From NCBI RefSeq assembly GCF_022014595.1, contig NZ_CP091740.1, positions 1,178,001-1,242,000 on the forward strand: a stretch of 64,000 nucleotides of DNA. The letters are read 5' to 3'. The DNA is from Solitalea lacus. GTDB taxonomy: Bacteria > Bacteroidota > Bacteroidia > Sphingobacteriales > Sphingobacteriaceae. Shown one piece after another: positions 46,327 through 55,144 of the stretch (position 1 is its first letter; each line of letters opens with the position of its first letter). Made by a program: the position numbers and the translations under genes. The notes under the pieces were generated by a model. That model had not been told where the DNA came from. It made no database searches and saw only the letters and a list, made by a program, of their open reading frames with translations.

Positions 46327-46407
46327 AACAGGTAAGTTTTTATAAATCAATCGCTTCTGGACAAGTTGCAAGGATTTAAATTCTACTTTTTAACCTAATC
46401 CAATCTA

Positions 46408-49400
46408 ATGAAAAATAATTACAAAAGAATTTTACCAATTAAATACCTGAAGGGTTTCAGGAAAAAGGGACTAACAGCCTTTATGCTTTTGTCCTTTTCT
46501 ATGAATGTTATGGCCCAATCGGTGCCAAAAGTGAGCTTGAATGTTAAAAACGCTCAGGTTTCAACCGTTTTTGAGACGCTAAAAAAGCAGACAAAGGTTT
46601 ACTTCGTTTATAATCATGAAGAAGTAAATGCCTTACCTAAAGTAACCCTGAATATAAAGGACCAGCCTCTTGAAAAGGTGTTGGAGCAGGTATTGGCAGG
46701 CTCGGATTTAGAATATTCGATACAAGGGGAGTCTGTTACTATCAGACTAAAAAATACGAAAGAAAATAAGCAGTCCCGTAAGAAAATAGCAATTAGCGGT
46801 ATCGTAACTGATGATACTAACGAACCATTGCCGGGGGCGAGTGTGGTTGAAACAGGAATCAATAATGGCACGATGACCAATGAAAAGGGCCAGTTTCAAT
46901 TGAATGTGGAAGAAAATGGCAGCATAACGGTTAGTTCTCTGGGCATGGCTCCACAAAAAGTTCAGGTAGCGGGAAAAACCAGCTTCAAAATCATAATGAA
47001 GGTGAGTAGCAATGGCCTTAAAGAAGTGGTGGTAGCCACCGGTATCTTCAAAAAGGCTGACCAAAGTTATACGGGTGCTGCTACAACCATTACCGCTAAA
47101 GAACTGGAAACGGCTAGTAACCGTAATCTTATTGCAGCCATCCGTAATATTGATCCTTCGTTTAACATCCTGGTTAATAACCAAGCCGGTTCTAATCCGA
47201 ATAAGATACCGGATGTTCAAATCCGTGGAAACTCCAGCCTGCCAAATGTAAATCAAGTGGCATATGATGATCAAGTGCGCGCCTTAAACGTTCCATTGGT
47301 TATCCTGGATGGTTTTCCCTCAACCATGCAAAGACTTTTGGATCTGAACGTGGATGAAGTGGAAACCATTACGATTTTAAAGGATGCTGCAGCAACCGCC
47401 ATTTATGGTTCCCGCGCGTCGAATGGTGTAATATCCATTACACGTAAAGCGCCTAAAGCCGGGAAGCTTGAAGTAAGTTTTCGCAATAACATAAGTGTGG
47501 AAGCGGCTGACTTAAGCGCCTACAACCTTTTGGATGCCAGACAAAAGCTGGATCTGGAGTATAAAGCAGGGCTTTACAATGGTGTTAAGCCAGAAGATGA
47601 AATCACCAGAAAAACCTATTATAATTATTTACTAAATCAGGTAAACAGTGGGGTGAACACCTATTGGTTGTCGCAGCCTATTCGTAATGCAGTGGGGCAG
47701 CGCCATAGCCTTAATTTGGGAGGTGGTGACCAGTCGTTTCGTTATTCGGCTAATGTATCTATGAATGATGTTCAGGGGGCAATGAAAGGGTCGAGCCGTA
47801 AAACCTATGCCGCATCCATCAACCTTAGTTACTCCTTTAAAAAATTAAGATTCATTAATAATGCAATGTTTACTCAAGGTAATCAGCAAGAATCTCCTTA
47901 TGGAGCCTTCAGTGATTACGCGAAGCAAAACCCATATTGGAGTGCTTTTGATGAAAATGGGAAGGCATTAAAGTACTTGGGAGATCCTGGGGATGGTAGT
48001 TACACAGGTCGTTGGGGTTTATTGCCTTTGAATCCTTTGTATAATGCAACTCTAAACACCTTTGATAAAACTGAAAACACAGGTCTTACAAACAATACAA
48101 CCCTTGAATGGCAAATTCTTGATGAGTTGGTTATGAGGGGTAGTTTGGGTGTTAACAAAGGTATGAGCCAAAGTGATAAATACCGTCCTGCTGATCATAC
48201 TGCTTTCGATATTTACACTGCTGAGAATGTGTTTAGAAAGGGTGATTATCAGTTTGGAACAAGTAAGAACTTTAGCTATGATGCGAATGCCAATTTAGCT
48301 TACACCAAAACCTTTGCTTCAAAGCATACCATTTTTGCCGGTTTAAATTATAGCATAAATGAAAATCAAGGCTCGAGTTACGGATTTTTAGCCGAAGGTT
48401 TCAGCAATCCAAATTTTAGCTTCATGTCAATGGCATTGCAATACCCGGGAAGCAGTAAGCCTACCGGAGCTGAAATGACAACCAGGTCAATTGGTTTGGT
48501 GGGTAACCTGAATTACATCTATGACAGTCGCTATATGGTTGACGCCTCTTATCGCTTGGACGGATCTTCTCAATTTGGAGCTAAGAAACAGTTTGCTCCT
48601 TTTTGGTCAGTTGGTGCAGGTTGGAATGTAGATAAAGAAGCCTTTATGAAAAACCAGTCGATCGTTAACCGATTAAAATTACGTGGTTCAGTAGGTGTTA
48701 CCGGCTCTCAAAATTTTTCAGGTTATCAGGCCATGGCTGCTTACCAATATGAAATGAATGACCGTTATTACAATTGGACCGGTGCTAACCTGATTTCTTT
48801 GGGCAACGACAATTTAAAATGGCAACAATCACTGCAGTCAGACCTTGGTATGGATGCCGAATTCCTAAATAGCCGTTTAAGACTTACCGCCGACGTTTAT
48901 CTGAAAGAAACCAAAGATCTGGTTTCATCCGTAAACCTTCCTGCTTCGAATGGCTATACCAGCTATATTGAAAATATGGGAGATATGGAGAATAAAGGTT
49001 ATGAGGTAAGGGCTACAGGGACCTTAATACGTGACACTCGCCGTCAGTTTTCCTGGAGTGTAACGGCATCTGCTATGCATAATACCAATAAGATTACGAA
49101 AATCTCAGAAGCTTTAAAAAACGCACAAAATGCGTTGGTACTAGCTAAGAGCAGTAGTCCAAGTACTTTATACAGAGTAGGAAGTTCAACTTCTACCATT
49201 TACGTGGTTCCATCATTAGGGATTGATCCAAGTACAGGAATGGAAATGTACAGAAGTGCTGATGGAGGCGCCACTTCCACCTGGAATGGAGCTGACATGA
49301 TAGCTTATGGCTCTGTAGACCCTAAAATTCAGGGAAATTTAAGTTCAATGCTTAGATACAAAAATTTATCGATCAATATTTCCTTTGGATACCGCACCGG

Positions 49401-49773
49401 CGGCCAATTATATAACTCAACCTTAATTGACAAAGTAGAAAACGCTGATTTTAAATATAACGTAGATGCTCGCGTGTATACTAACCGTTGGCAACAGCCG
49501 GGGGATATTTCCGAGTTTAAAGGTTTAATGGTTACAGACCCAACTTACAAAACATCCCGCTTTGTTCAGGATGAGACCACGTTTAACTGTCAGAACATCA
49601 ATTTGGCATATGATTTAAGGTCGAACTACTTAATTCAGCATTTAGGAATCAAGAGAATGTCTTTCTCAGCAAGTGTTGCTGATCCATTCTATGTTTCGAC
49701 CGTAAACCAAGAGCGAGGTACAACTTATCCTTTCTCGAGACAATTTTCATTCAGCATTAATACACAATTCTAA
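46408..49773 (+). CDS. SusC/RagA-type TonB-dependent outer-membrane receptor with STN domain, module B
   Basis: The 1121-residue protein has a signal peptide ending in FSMNVMAQ, an STN domain (VSTVFETLKKQTKVYFVYN, LEKVLEQVLAGSDLEYSIQG), a CarboxypepD_reg-like domain (ISGIVTDDTNEPLPGASVVE), a plug (GSNPNKIPDVQIRGNSSLPN, ILKDAAATAIYGSRASNGVI) and a barrel ending FSFSINTQF. It is highly similar to the module A receptor along its whole length, including GQRHSLNLGGGDQSFRYSAN. It imports a bulky ligand through TonB and signals to FecR B. It is 2 bases before susD B. Ligand not determined by sequence. Confidence 0.96.
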   Translation: MKNNYKRILPIKYLKGFRKKGLTAFMLLSFSMNVMAQSVPKVSLNVKNAQVSTVFETLKKQTKVYFVYNHEEVNALPKVTLNIKDQPLEKVLEQVLAGSDLEYSIQGESVTIRLKNTKENKQSRKKIAISGIVTDDTNEPLPGASVVETGINNGTMTNEKGQFQLNVEENGSITVSSLGMAPQKVQVAGKTSFKIIMKVSSNGLKEVVVATGIFKKADQSYTGAATTITAKELETASNRNLIAAIRNIDPSFNILVNNQAGSNPNKIPDVQIRGNSSLPNVNQVAYDDQVRALNVPLVILDGFPSTMQRLLDLNVDEVETITILKDAAATAIYGSRASNGVISITRKAPKAGKLEVSFRNNISVEAADLSAYNLLDARQKLDLEYKAGLYNGVKPEDEITRKTYYNYLLNQVNSGVNTYWLSQPIRNAVGQRHSLNLGGGDQSFRYSANVSMNDVQGAMKGSSRKTYAASINLSYSFKKLRFINNAMFTQGNQQESPYGAFSDYAKQNPYWSAFDENGKALKYLGDPGDGSYTGRWGLLPLNPLYNATLNTFDKTENTGLTNNTTLEWQILDELVMRGSLGVNKGMSQSDKYRPADHTAFDIYTAENVFRKGDYQFGTSKNFSYDANANLAYTKTFASKHTIFAGLNYSINENQGSSYGFLAEGFSNPNFSFMSMALQYPGSSKPTGAEMTTRSIGLVGNLNYIYDSRYMVDASYRLDGSSQFGAKKQFAPFWSVGAGWNVDKEAFMKNQSIVNRLKLRGSVGVTGSQNFSGYQAMAAYQYEMNDRYYNWTGANLISLGNDNLKWQQSLQSDLGMDAEFLNSRLRLTADVYLKETKDLVSSVNLPASNGYTSYIENMGDMENKGYEVRATGTLIRDTRRQFSWSVTASAMHNTNKITKISEALKNAQNALVLAKSSSPSTLYRVGSSTSTIYVVPSLGIDPSTGMEMYRSADGGATSTWNGADMIAYGSVDPKIQGNLSSMLRYKNLSINISFGYRTGGQLYNSTLIDKVENADFKYNVDARVYTNRWQQPGDISEFKGLMVTDPTYKTSRFVQDETTFNCQNINLAYDLRSNYLIQHLGIKRMSFSASVADPFYVSTVNQERGTTYPFSRQFSFSINTQF

Positions 49774-49775
49774 TC

Positions 49776-51221
49776 ATGAAGAGCTTAGAGATGAAAAAAA
49801 TTAAATACATAACGCTGGCATTGTTGGGGGTGTTATCAGTTTCTTCCTGCAAGGACTATTTAACCGTGGATCCACAAACCATGGTGGACCAGCAAAAACT
49901 ATATACAACTGAAACCGGGTTTAAGGATGCTCTTACCGGTATTTATTTGCAAATGAAATCTTCTCAACTTTACGGGGAGGCAATGACCATGACCACCATG
50001 GAACATCTTGTTTCTAGTTGGGATGTGGATGTGAATACAACATCAGAGAAACTGAATTTTTTTAATTATACGGATGCAGGGGTAGCAAACACTTTTGAAA
50101 GCATTTTTGGAGCTGAGTATAAAGCTATTGCCAACATTAATGCCATTCTTGATCATATTGATGAGAAGAAAGACGTGTTTAAGCCAGGCATGTATGAAAC
50201 CATTAAATCAGAATGTTTGGCCTTAAGAGCTTATTGCCATTTAGATATTTTGCGTTTATTTGGTCCCATACCTAGCAACACGACCGAAGGCAATATGCTT
50301 CCATATGTTACTAGCTTAACACATACACCGAATGCGGGAGTATCTTTTTCAATTTACCAGCAAGCCTTATTAAAGGATTTAGATGAAGCAGCTGCATTGG
50401 CCCAAAAAGTAGATCCTATTCTTAATTTTTCGCTTGCACAGCTTAGTAATCCAGGGCCGGCTAATGCATTTTATCCTTCAGACAACTATTTAGCCTATCG
50501 CTATCTGCGTATGAACTATTATGCCATTAAAGCGCTTCAGGCTCGTGCCTATTTGTGGTTTGGCAATAATGAAAAAGCTTATGAGTGTGCACGGGTAGTT
50601 ATTGATGCTAAAAACAATGACGGTTCTCTTAAATTCCGTTTAGGAACTAGCGCCGATTTTGCAAATAGTGATTACGTTTTAACCTGCGAACAAATTTTCG
50701 GTGTGTTTGATAACGGACTCTTCAAAAGGAATGATGCTATACTGGCGACTCTGAGAAAAGGAGCAAGCTCAACAACGATTAATACGCAACTTTATGGTAG
50801 CACCGGAAAGGATATACGTGAGGTTAATGGTCTTTGGAAAACGGTGACTGCCAAATACGCTCTGAATAAATATAAGATGAATACAGAGACGTCCACTTTG
50901 AAACAAATTCCATTATTGCGTCTCAGTGAAATGTATTTAATTGCTGTTGAAACGGCTCCTGCGGGAGAGGCTCAACAATTTTGGGATAAGTTTCGTACCG
51001 CGAGAAATCTTGGAGCCTTCACACTTCCAACCGACGCAGCACAAATACGAGACCAAGTTATAAAGGAATATCGTAAAGAATTTTATGGTGAAGGGCAGGC
51101 CTTTTTCGCATATAAACGCGTAAACGCTGCTAAATCTCTGATAACATTTGCGCCAGCTACGGCAACCGTAAATTATCTTTTGCCTATGCCTAAAACAGAA
51201 ACCGTTAACCTTGACCGATAA
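49776..51221 (+). CDS. SusD/RagB-type surface lipoprotein, module B
   Basis: The 481-residue protein carries a lipoprotein signal ending LLGVLSVSSCKDYLTVDPQT. A second ATG at 49791 gives a more compact signal peptide and is equally likely as start. SusD landmarks are TETGFKDALTGIYLQMKSSQ, SECLALRAYCHLDILRLFGP and IKEYRKEFYGEGQAFFAYKR. It caps the module B SusC at the cell surface. It is closely similar to the module A SusD. Like that copy, it ends soon after PMPKTETVNL. Confidence 0.95.
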   Translation: MKSLEMKKIKYITLALLGVLSVSSCKDYLTVDPQTMVDQQKLYTTETGFKDALTGIYLQMKSSQLYGEAMTMTTMEHLVSSWDVDVNTTSEKLNFFNYTDAGVANTFESIFGAEYKAIANINAILDHIDEKKDVFKPGMYETIKSECLALRAYCHLDILRLFGPIPSNTTEGNMLPYVTSLTHTPNAGVSFSIYQQALLKDLDEAAALAQKVDPILNFSLAQLSNPGPANAFYPSDNYLAYRYLRMNYYAIKALQARAYLWFGNNEKAYECARVVIDAKNNDGSLKFRLGTSADFANSDYVLTCEQIFGVFDNGLFKRNDAILATLRKGASSTTINTQLYGSTGKDIREVNGLWKTVTAKYALNKYKMNTETSTLKQIPLLRLSEMYLIAVETAPAGEAQQFWDKFRTARNLGAFTLPTDAAQIRDQVIKEYRKEFYGEGQAFFAYKRVNAAKSLITFAPATATVNYLLPMPKTETVNLDR

Positions 51222-51229
51222 TAGAATCT

Positions 51230-52009
51230 ATGAAGATTAAGAGTATTAAAAGTTTACTAGCAGTTACTTTGGTGTCAAGCGCCTTAGTTTCGTGCCAAAA
51301 GGATCAATTTCAGTTCACCGATGTAGCCAGAGTGCAATTTGGTCCAGTTCAGAGTCTGTTTTACGACCGTAATGCTAAGCTTGCCGATACCACAAAAAGC
51401 TATACGTTCATATATGCAGGAAATAAAACGAGTGACACGGTTTATTTCGATCTCTATGCCACTGGGGGTGTGTCTGCTCAGGACAGAAACTTTACGCTGA
51501 AACAGGTGGATGTTGCCGGAGCAAACAACGCAGTTGCCGATCAACATTTCAGGGCCTTTGATAATGAGTTGTTGAAAAAGAAGTATGTCGTAAAGGCAGG
51601 CCAGGTGCATACCATGGTTCCTGTCGTATTGTTGCGTGACCCTTCTTTAAAAACCATGGAAGTAGTTTTAAAATTCGAGGTGCAGGAGAATGAAAACTTT
51701 AAACTTGGTGAAACGGCCAACTTGTGGCGTAAAGTAAATTTTTCAGATCGTCTAAGCGTGACCCCTGTTTGGAGTAAAACGACTATGAAAAATTATGTGG
51801 GAACTTGGAGCTATGTAAAACACAAATTCATGATCGACCATACCGGTCAGCCATGGAGTGAGGCATGGATAAATGATTTAATTGCTAATGATTATAATCA
51901 ATTATTGACTTGGATTGCCGTAGCCAAAACAGCTTGGGTTGATTATAACAATGCTAATCCATTAAATAAATTAAAGGACGAGAACGGGGTACTAATTGTT
52001 TTTCCATAA
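51230..52009 (+). CDS. DUF4843 surface lipoprotein, module B
   Basis: The 259-residue protein has a lipoprotein signal (LLAVTLVSSALVSCQKDQ) and the DUF4843 pattern: DVARVQFGPVQSLFYDRN, TVYFDLYATGGVSAQDRNFT and VQENENFKLGETANLWRKVN. It is paralogous to the protein at 35031, with good conservation in the central third and a more divergent C-terminus. It lies 8 bases after susD B and 16 bases before the PKD-like gene. An accessory role at the outer-membrane complex is inferred from position. Confidence 0.93.
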   Translation: MKIKSIKSLLAVTLVSSALVSCQKDQFQFTDVARVQFGPVQSLFYDRNAKLADTTKSYTFIYAGNKTSDTVYFDLYATGGVSAQDRNFTLKQVDVAGANNAVADQHFRAFDNELLKKKYVVKAGQVHTMVPVVLLRDPSLKTMEVVLKFEVQENENFKLGETANLWRKVNFSDRLSVTPVWSKTTMKNYVGTWSYVKHKFMIDHTGQPWSEAWINDLIANDYNQLLTWIAVAKTAWVDYNNANPLNKLKDENGVLIVFP

Positions 52010-52025
52010 TTAAAGGATTTTATCA

Positions 52026-53531
52026 ATGAAAAAAATATATACGATAGCAGGGGCGGCAATGGCCTTGTTGGCAATCAGCTGTTCCAAAGATTTAGGCAAC
52101 TATGACTTTAATCCCAAAGAAGTAATTAGCATTGAAGGGGTTGCTAACTCCTATACCGTAATTTCGGGAAGCGAAAAGATTACGATTGATCCAACCCTAA
52201 GCTCTACATATGGGAGCTCAAAATTTGATTGTTTTTGGGGAATTTATGAGTCAAATGTAACAGGATTCAATATCCAAAAGCTTGACACTCTCTCTAAGAC
52301 CAAAACCTTGGATTACTTTGTGACTCAAAAACCAAGTGACTGGACGCTGGTGTTTTGTGCAAAAAATAAGGAAACCGGTTTTGCGCAGTACAAGCGTATT
52401 CCTTTAAAAGTCACTACTCCTTCAGCAGGAGGATGGTATGTTTTAAAAGATGACGGAAGCCAAAGTGATATCGATTTATTTAAGACCCCTACTTCCATAA
52501 TGCCTGCTAGTAAGCAAGAAAATATCTTTAGCTTATACAATGGGAAAAAAATGGAAGGAAAGGCTACATTTTTGAATTACATAGTCGATTATAAATCATT
52601 CGAATCCGGGGTTCTTGCTGCTACCAAAACCTTGTTTGCAGGAACTGATAAGGATCTTTCAGCGGTTAGTATTTATTCTTTTAAGGAGATTAGAAACTTG
52701 GGCGGAATGTTTTATGACAAGCCAAGCCTAATGGTTCCCGGTTTTTTAATGTATCCTTCTCCTTCTAATACTGATTATTTTTTACTAAATAATGGTCAGC
52801 TTCATGGTCTTTCGGCTATTGTTGCTAACACAGGTTTGTTTGGTGGCCGAAAATTAGCTGATGCGGCGAATACTCCTTATAAATTGTCAAAGTACTCTAC
52901 TACCGGCCCTTCTTCTACCGCGTTTTTCTTTGATGACCTGAGCAGTTCGTTTTTTTCGGGAACAGCTTTGGCAAATACTTTAACACCAATGGTTGATATT
53001 GGTCCGTCGCAGGGTAAGCCACAAACGGCAATGAGCGCCAAGAATAATAATAAAAGATTGTTATTTATGGATGGATCATATGCCTATTTTCAGGATAAAA
53101 CAAATGCTAACATGAAAATTTTATCCAGCTTAACATTAAATGCTTCCGCATTTAAAATGGTAAACGATACTGTTAAAACCACGGATAAAATTTTTAATGC
53201 CACCAATTTTGCCCTTTTGCAACCAGGAGATGAAAACATGATTTACTTTGCGAATGGGAACGAGGTCTGGTCTCGTAACTTGACAAACAAACAAGAAATA
53301 AGGCAGTTCATCGTTCCTGCAGATGAGGTGATCACATTTATCAAACATCGCAAATTTACGGGAACAGGGATAGATGCACCGTACTCTTACAATTACGTAA
53401 TGATTGGCACCAAGATAGGGGGGAATTATAAAGTACGCATGTTTAAGAAATCTTCTGGTAACTTAAACACTGCTCCTGAATTCACTCTGGACGGTACGGG
53501 TTCAGTAGGAGACGTGTATTTTCTTAGGTAA
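52026..53531 (+). CDS. PKD-like family lipoprotein, module B
   Basis: The 501-residue protein has a lipoprotein signal (MKKIYTIAGAAMALLAISC) followed by KDLGNYDFNPKEVISIEGVA, the PKD-like family start. The C-terminus is shared with the module A copy (GTKIGGNYKVRMFKKSSGNL, then FTLDGTGSVGDV). It probably sits at the cell surface near SusCD B. It ends 25 bases before an 18-bp perfect hairpin that separates it from the TlpA genes. Confidence 0.9.
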   Translation: MKKIYTIAGAAMALLAISCSKDLGNYDFNPKEVISIEGVANSYTVISGSEKITIDPTLSSTYGSSKFDCFWGIYESNVTGFNIQKLDTLSKTKTLDYFVTQKPSDWTLVFCAKNKETGFAQYKRIPLKVTTPSAGGWYVLKDDGSQSDIDLFKTPTSIMPASKQENIFSLYNGKKMEGKATFLNYIVDYKSFESGVLAATKTLFAGTDKDLSAVSIYSFKEIRNLGGMFYDKPSLMVPGFLMYPSPSNTDYFLLNNGQLHGLSAIVANTGLFGGRKLADAANTPYKLSKYSTTGPSSTAFFFDDLSSSFFSGTALANTLTPMVDIGPSQGKPQTAMSAKNNNKRLLFMDGSYAYFQDKTNANMKILSSLTLNASAFKMVNDTVKTTDKIFNATNFALLQPGDENMIYFANGNEVWSRNLTNKQEIRQFIVPADEVITFIKHRKFTGTGIDAPYSYNYVMIGTKIGGNYKVRMFKKSSGNLNTAPEFTLDGTGSVGDVYFLR

Positions 53532-53556
53532 TGGTGTTTATTTATTCAAGTGATTT

Positions 53557-53600
53557 TTAATTAGGAGCCGGCAGCTTTCCTGCTGCCGGCTCCTAATTAA
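53557..53600 (+). terminator. Strong hairpin between the surface-import genes and the TlpA genes, module B
   Basis: An 18-bp perfect stem (53557-53574 with 53583-53600) surrounds an 8-base loop, between the PKD-like stop (53531) and the next ATG (53691). The position matches the hairpin at 37362-37388 in module A. No long T-run follows on the plus strand, so partial termination or mRNA protection is as likely as full termination. Confidence 0.75.
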
Positions 53601-53690
53601 TCAAAAAAATATAGGATAGCAATCACACTCTGCTAAAAATTAGGAGAAGGGGATCGCTATTGCCTAAAAAAAGCCAAATTTTAAACAACA

Positions 53691-55124
53691 ATGAAGAAAA
53701 AAATTTTAGCAGTTGCTCTGTTGCTTTCGAGCTTCGGTGCATTTGCGCAGGTGAGCATCGTGAAAGGTGTCTTTAAGGCGGAAACAAAAGAGGGCGAAAA
53801 GTCATTCTTTAAAATAAATGCACCGGTTACGGATAAAGACAACCCTTTTTATATCATTAATGATGTTTCGCTTTTAAAGCTGGAGGACGGTGAATTTAAA
53901 GTTGTCGCTACCACTCAGCTGAATGAGGATGGCAGCTTTGCCTTTAAGTTTAAGCCAACTTATGAAGGATTTTATGCGATTGGGCAGGGTGGTAAGGATT
54001 GGGATAGAGGCCAGTTTCTTTTGTATTTGAAACCTGGTGATAATGCGGAGGTTTCTATTAATATGAATAAATTCCATGTTGATCTGGTTGGAAAAAATAC
54101 GCCCGAAAACCAGGTGTTGGCCTCATGGGCCTCATTAACCGAAGAAGTTAAAAACTTGTCCGTATATTGGACCTCTTTTTCGGGAAAAACCTATCGTGAT
54201 TTCTTCCCTGCTTTTGAAACAGTACTACCTAAAGCTGAAGCTTTCAAAAAAACCATCAATACGAAAAACTCCACCTTTAATACTTTAATGAAAGAGCTGA
54301 CCGCTTACGATATGGATAGTTATGCTCTTCGATTTATTTACACACCCCGCACTGTGCATCCGACCAAGGATGAGATGCTGGCTTACTATAAGGGGATAGT
54401 AGTTAAGAATAAATTCCCCAACAACGATATTTTTTCATTGCCTTATGTTAAAACCTTAATGCAACTATATGTTGCATACGCCACAGGTGGCATAAAGCCA
54501 AGTGCTTCTTTGGAAGATAAGCTGGCATGCTTAAGCACTGATCTGCAAAAGGGCGAGTTTCTTTTAAGAGAAAAAGCTCCCTTTTTTAAATATACCGATG
54601 AGCTGGATGACCTGGTGAGTAAGTATGGTAATTATTTACAGACGGCCAGCCAAAAAAAGCGTATTGAAGAACTGCGTCCGAAATTACAAGTACCTAAAAA
54701 AGGATTTAAAGCTTATGATTTTACTTATCCGGATAAGGATGGAAAAATGGTTTCATTAAGCGATTGCCTTGGCAAAGTGGTAGTGGTTGACATATGGGCA
54801 ACCTGGTGCGGCCCTTGTAAAAAGGAAATTCCTTATATGAAAACGTTGGAAAAAGAGTTTCATGGCAAGGATATCGTTTTTATGAGCGTTTCAACCGATA
54901 AATTGGAAGATAAGGACAAATGGCTTAAAATGGTTAAAGAAATGGAGATGACCGGGGTTCAACTGCATGCCGGGCAGGGTACCAAAATCAGCCAGGATTA
55001 TAAAATAAATTCAATACCACGTTTCCTGGTGATTGACAAGAAGGGAAACATCGTATCAGAGGATGCCCCGAATCCTTCCGATCCGAGATTGAAGGATATA
55101 ATTGTGACTGCACTTAAAAACTAA
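53691..55124 (+). CDS. TlpA-like thioredoxin-fold protein (CGPC), module B copy 1
   Basis: The 477-residue protein has a signal peptide (MKKKILAVALLLSSFGAFAQ), a DUF4369-like N-terminal domain (LLKLEDGEFKVVATTQLNED, GFYAIGQGG, NTPENQVLASWASLTEEV), a helical middle and a C-terminal thioredoxin domain. The active site is CGPC in VDIWATWCGPCKKEIPYMKT and cis-Pro in NSIPRFLVID. It should be a periplasmic thiol-disulfide protein. It is followed 20 bases later by a close paralogue, so the pair probably arose by local duplication. The pair mirrors the two TlpA genes of module A. Confidence 0.94.
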   Translation: MKKKILAVALLLSSFGAFAQVSIVKGVFKAETKEGEKSFFKINAPVTDKDNPFYIINDVSLLKLEDGEFKVVATTQLNEDGSFAFKFKPTYEGFYAIGQGGKDWDRGQFLLYLKPGDNAEVSINMNKFHVDLVGKNTPENQVLASWASLTEEVKNLSVYWTSFSGKTYRDFFPAFETVLPKAEAFKKTINTKNSTFNTLMKELTAYDMDSYALRFIYTPRTVHPTKDEMLAYYKGIVVKNKFPNNDIFSLPYVKTLMQLYVAYATGGIKPSASLEDKLACLSTDLQKGEFLLREKAPFFKYTDELDDLVSKYGNYLQTASQKKRIEELRPKLQVPKKGFKAYDFTYPDKDGKMVSLSDCLGKVVVVDIWATWCGPCKKEIPYMKTLEKEFHGKDIVFMSVSTDKLEDKDKWLKMVKEMEMTGVQLHAGQGTKISQDYKINSIPRFLVIDKKGNIVSEDAPNPSDPRLKDIIVTALKN

Positions 55125-55144
55125 GGTTCCAAACGTAACAGAAA

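Noticed and set aside
46747-47274. 175-codon minus-strand frame inside susC B
   Set aside because: It is fully antisense to a well supported SusC gene (plug region); the length is explained by codon bias of the sense strand.
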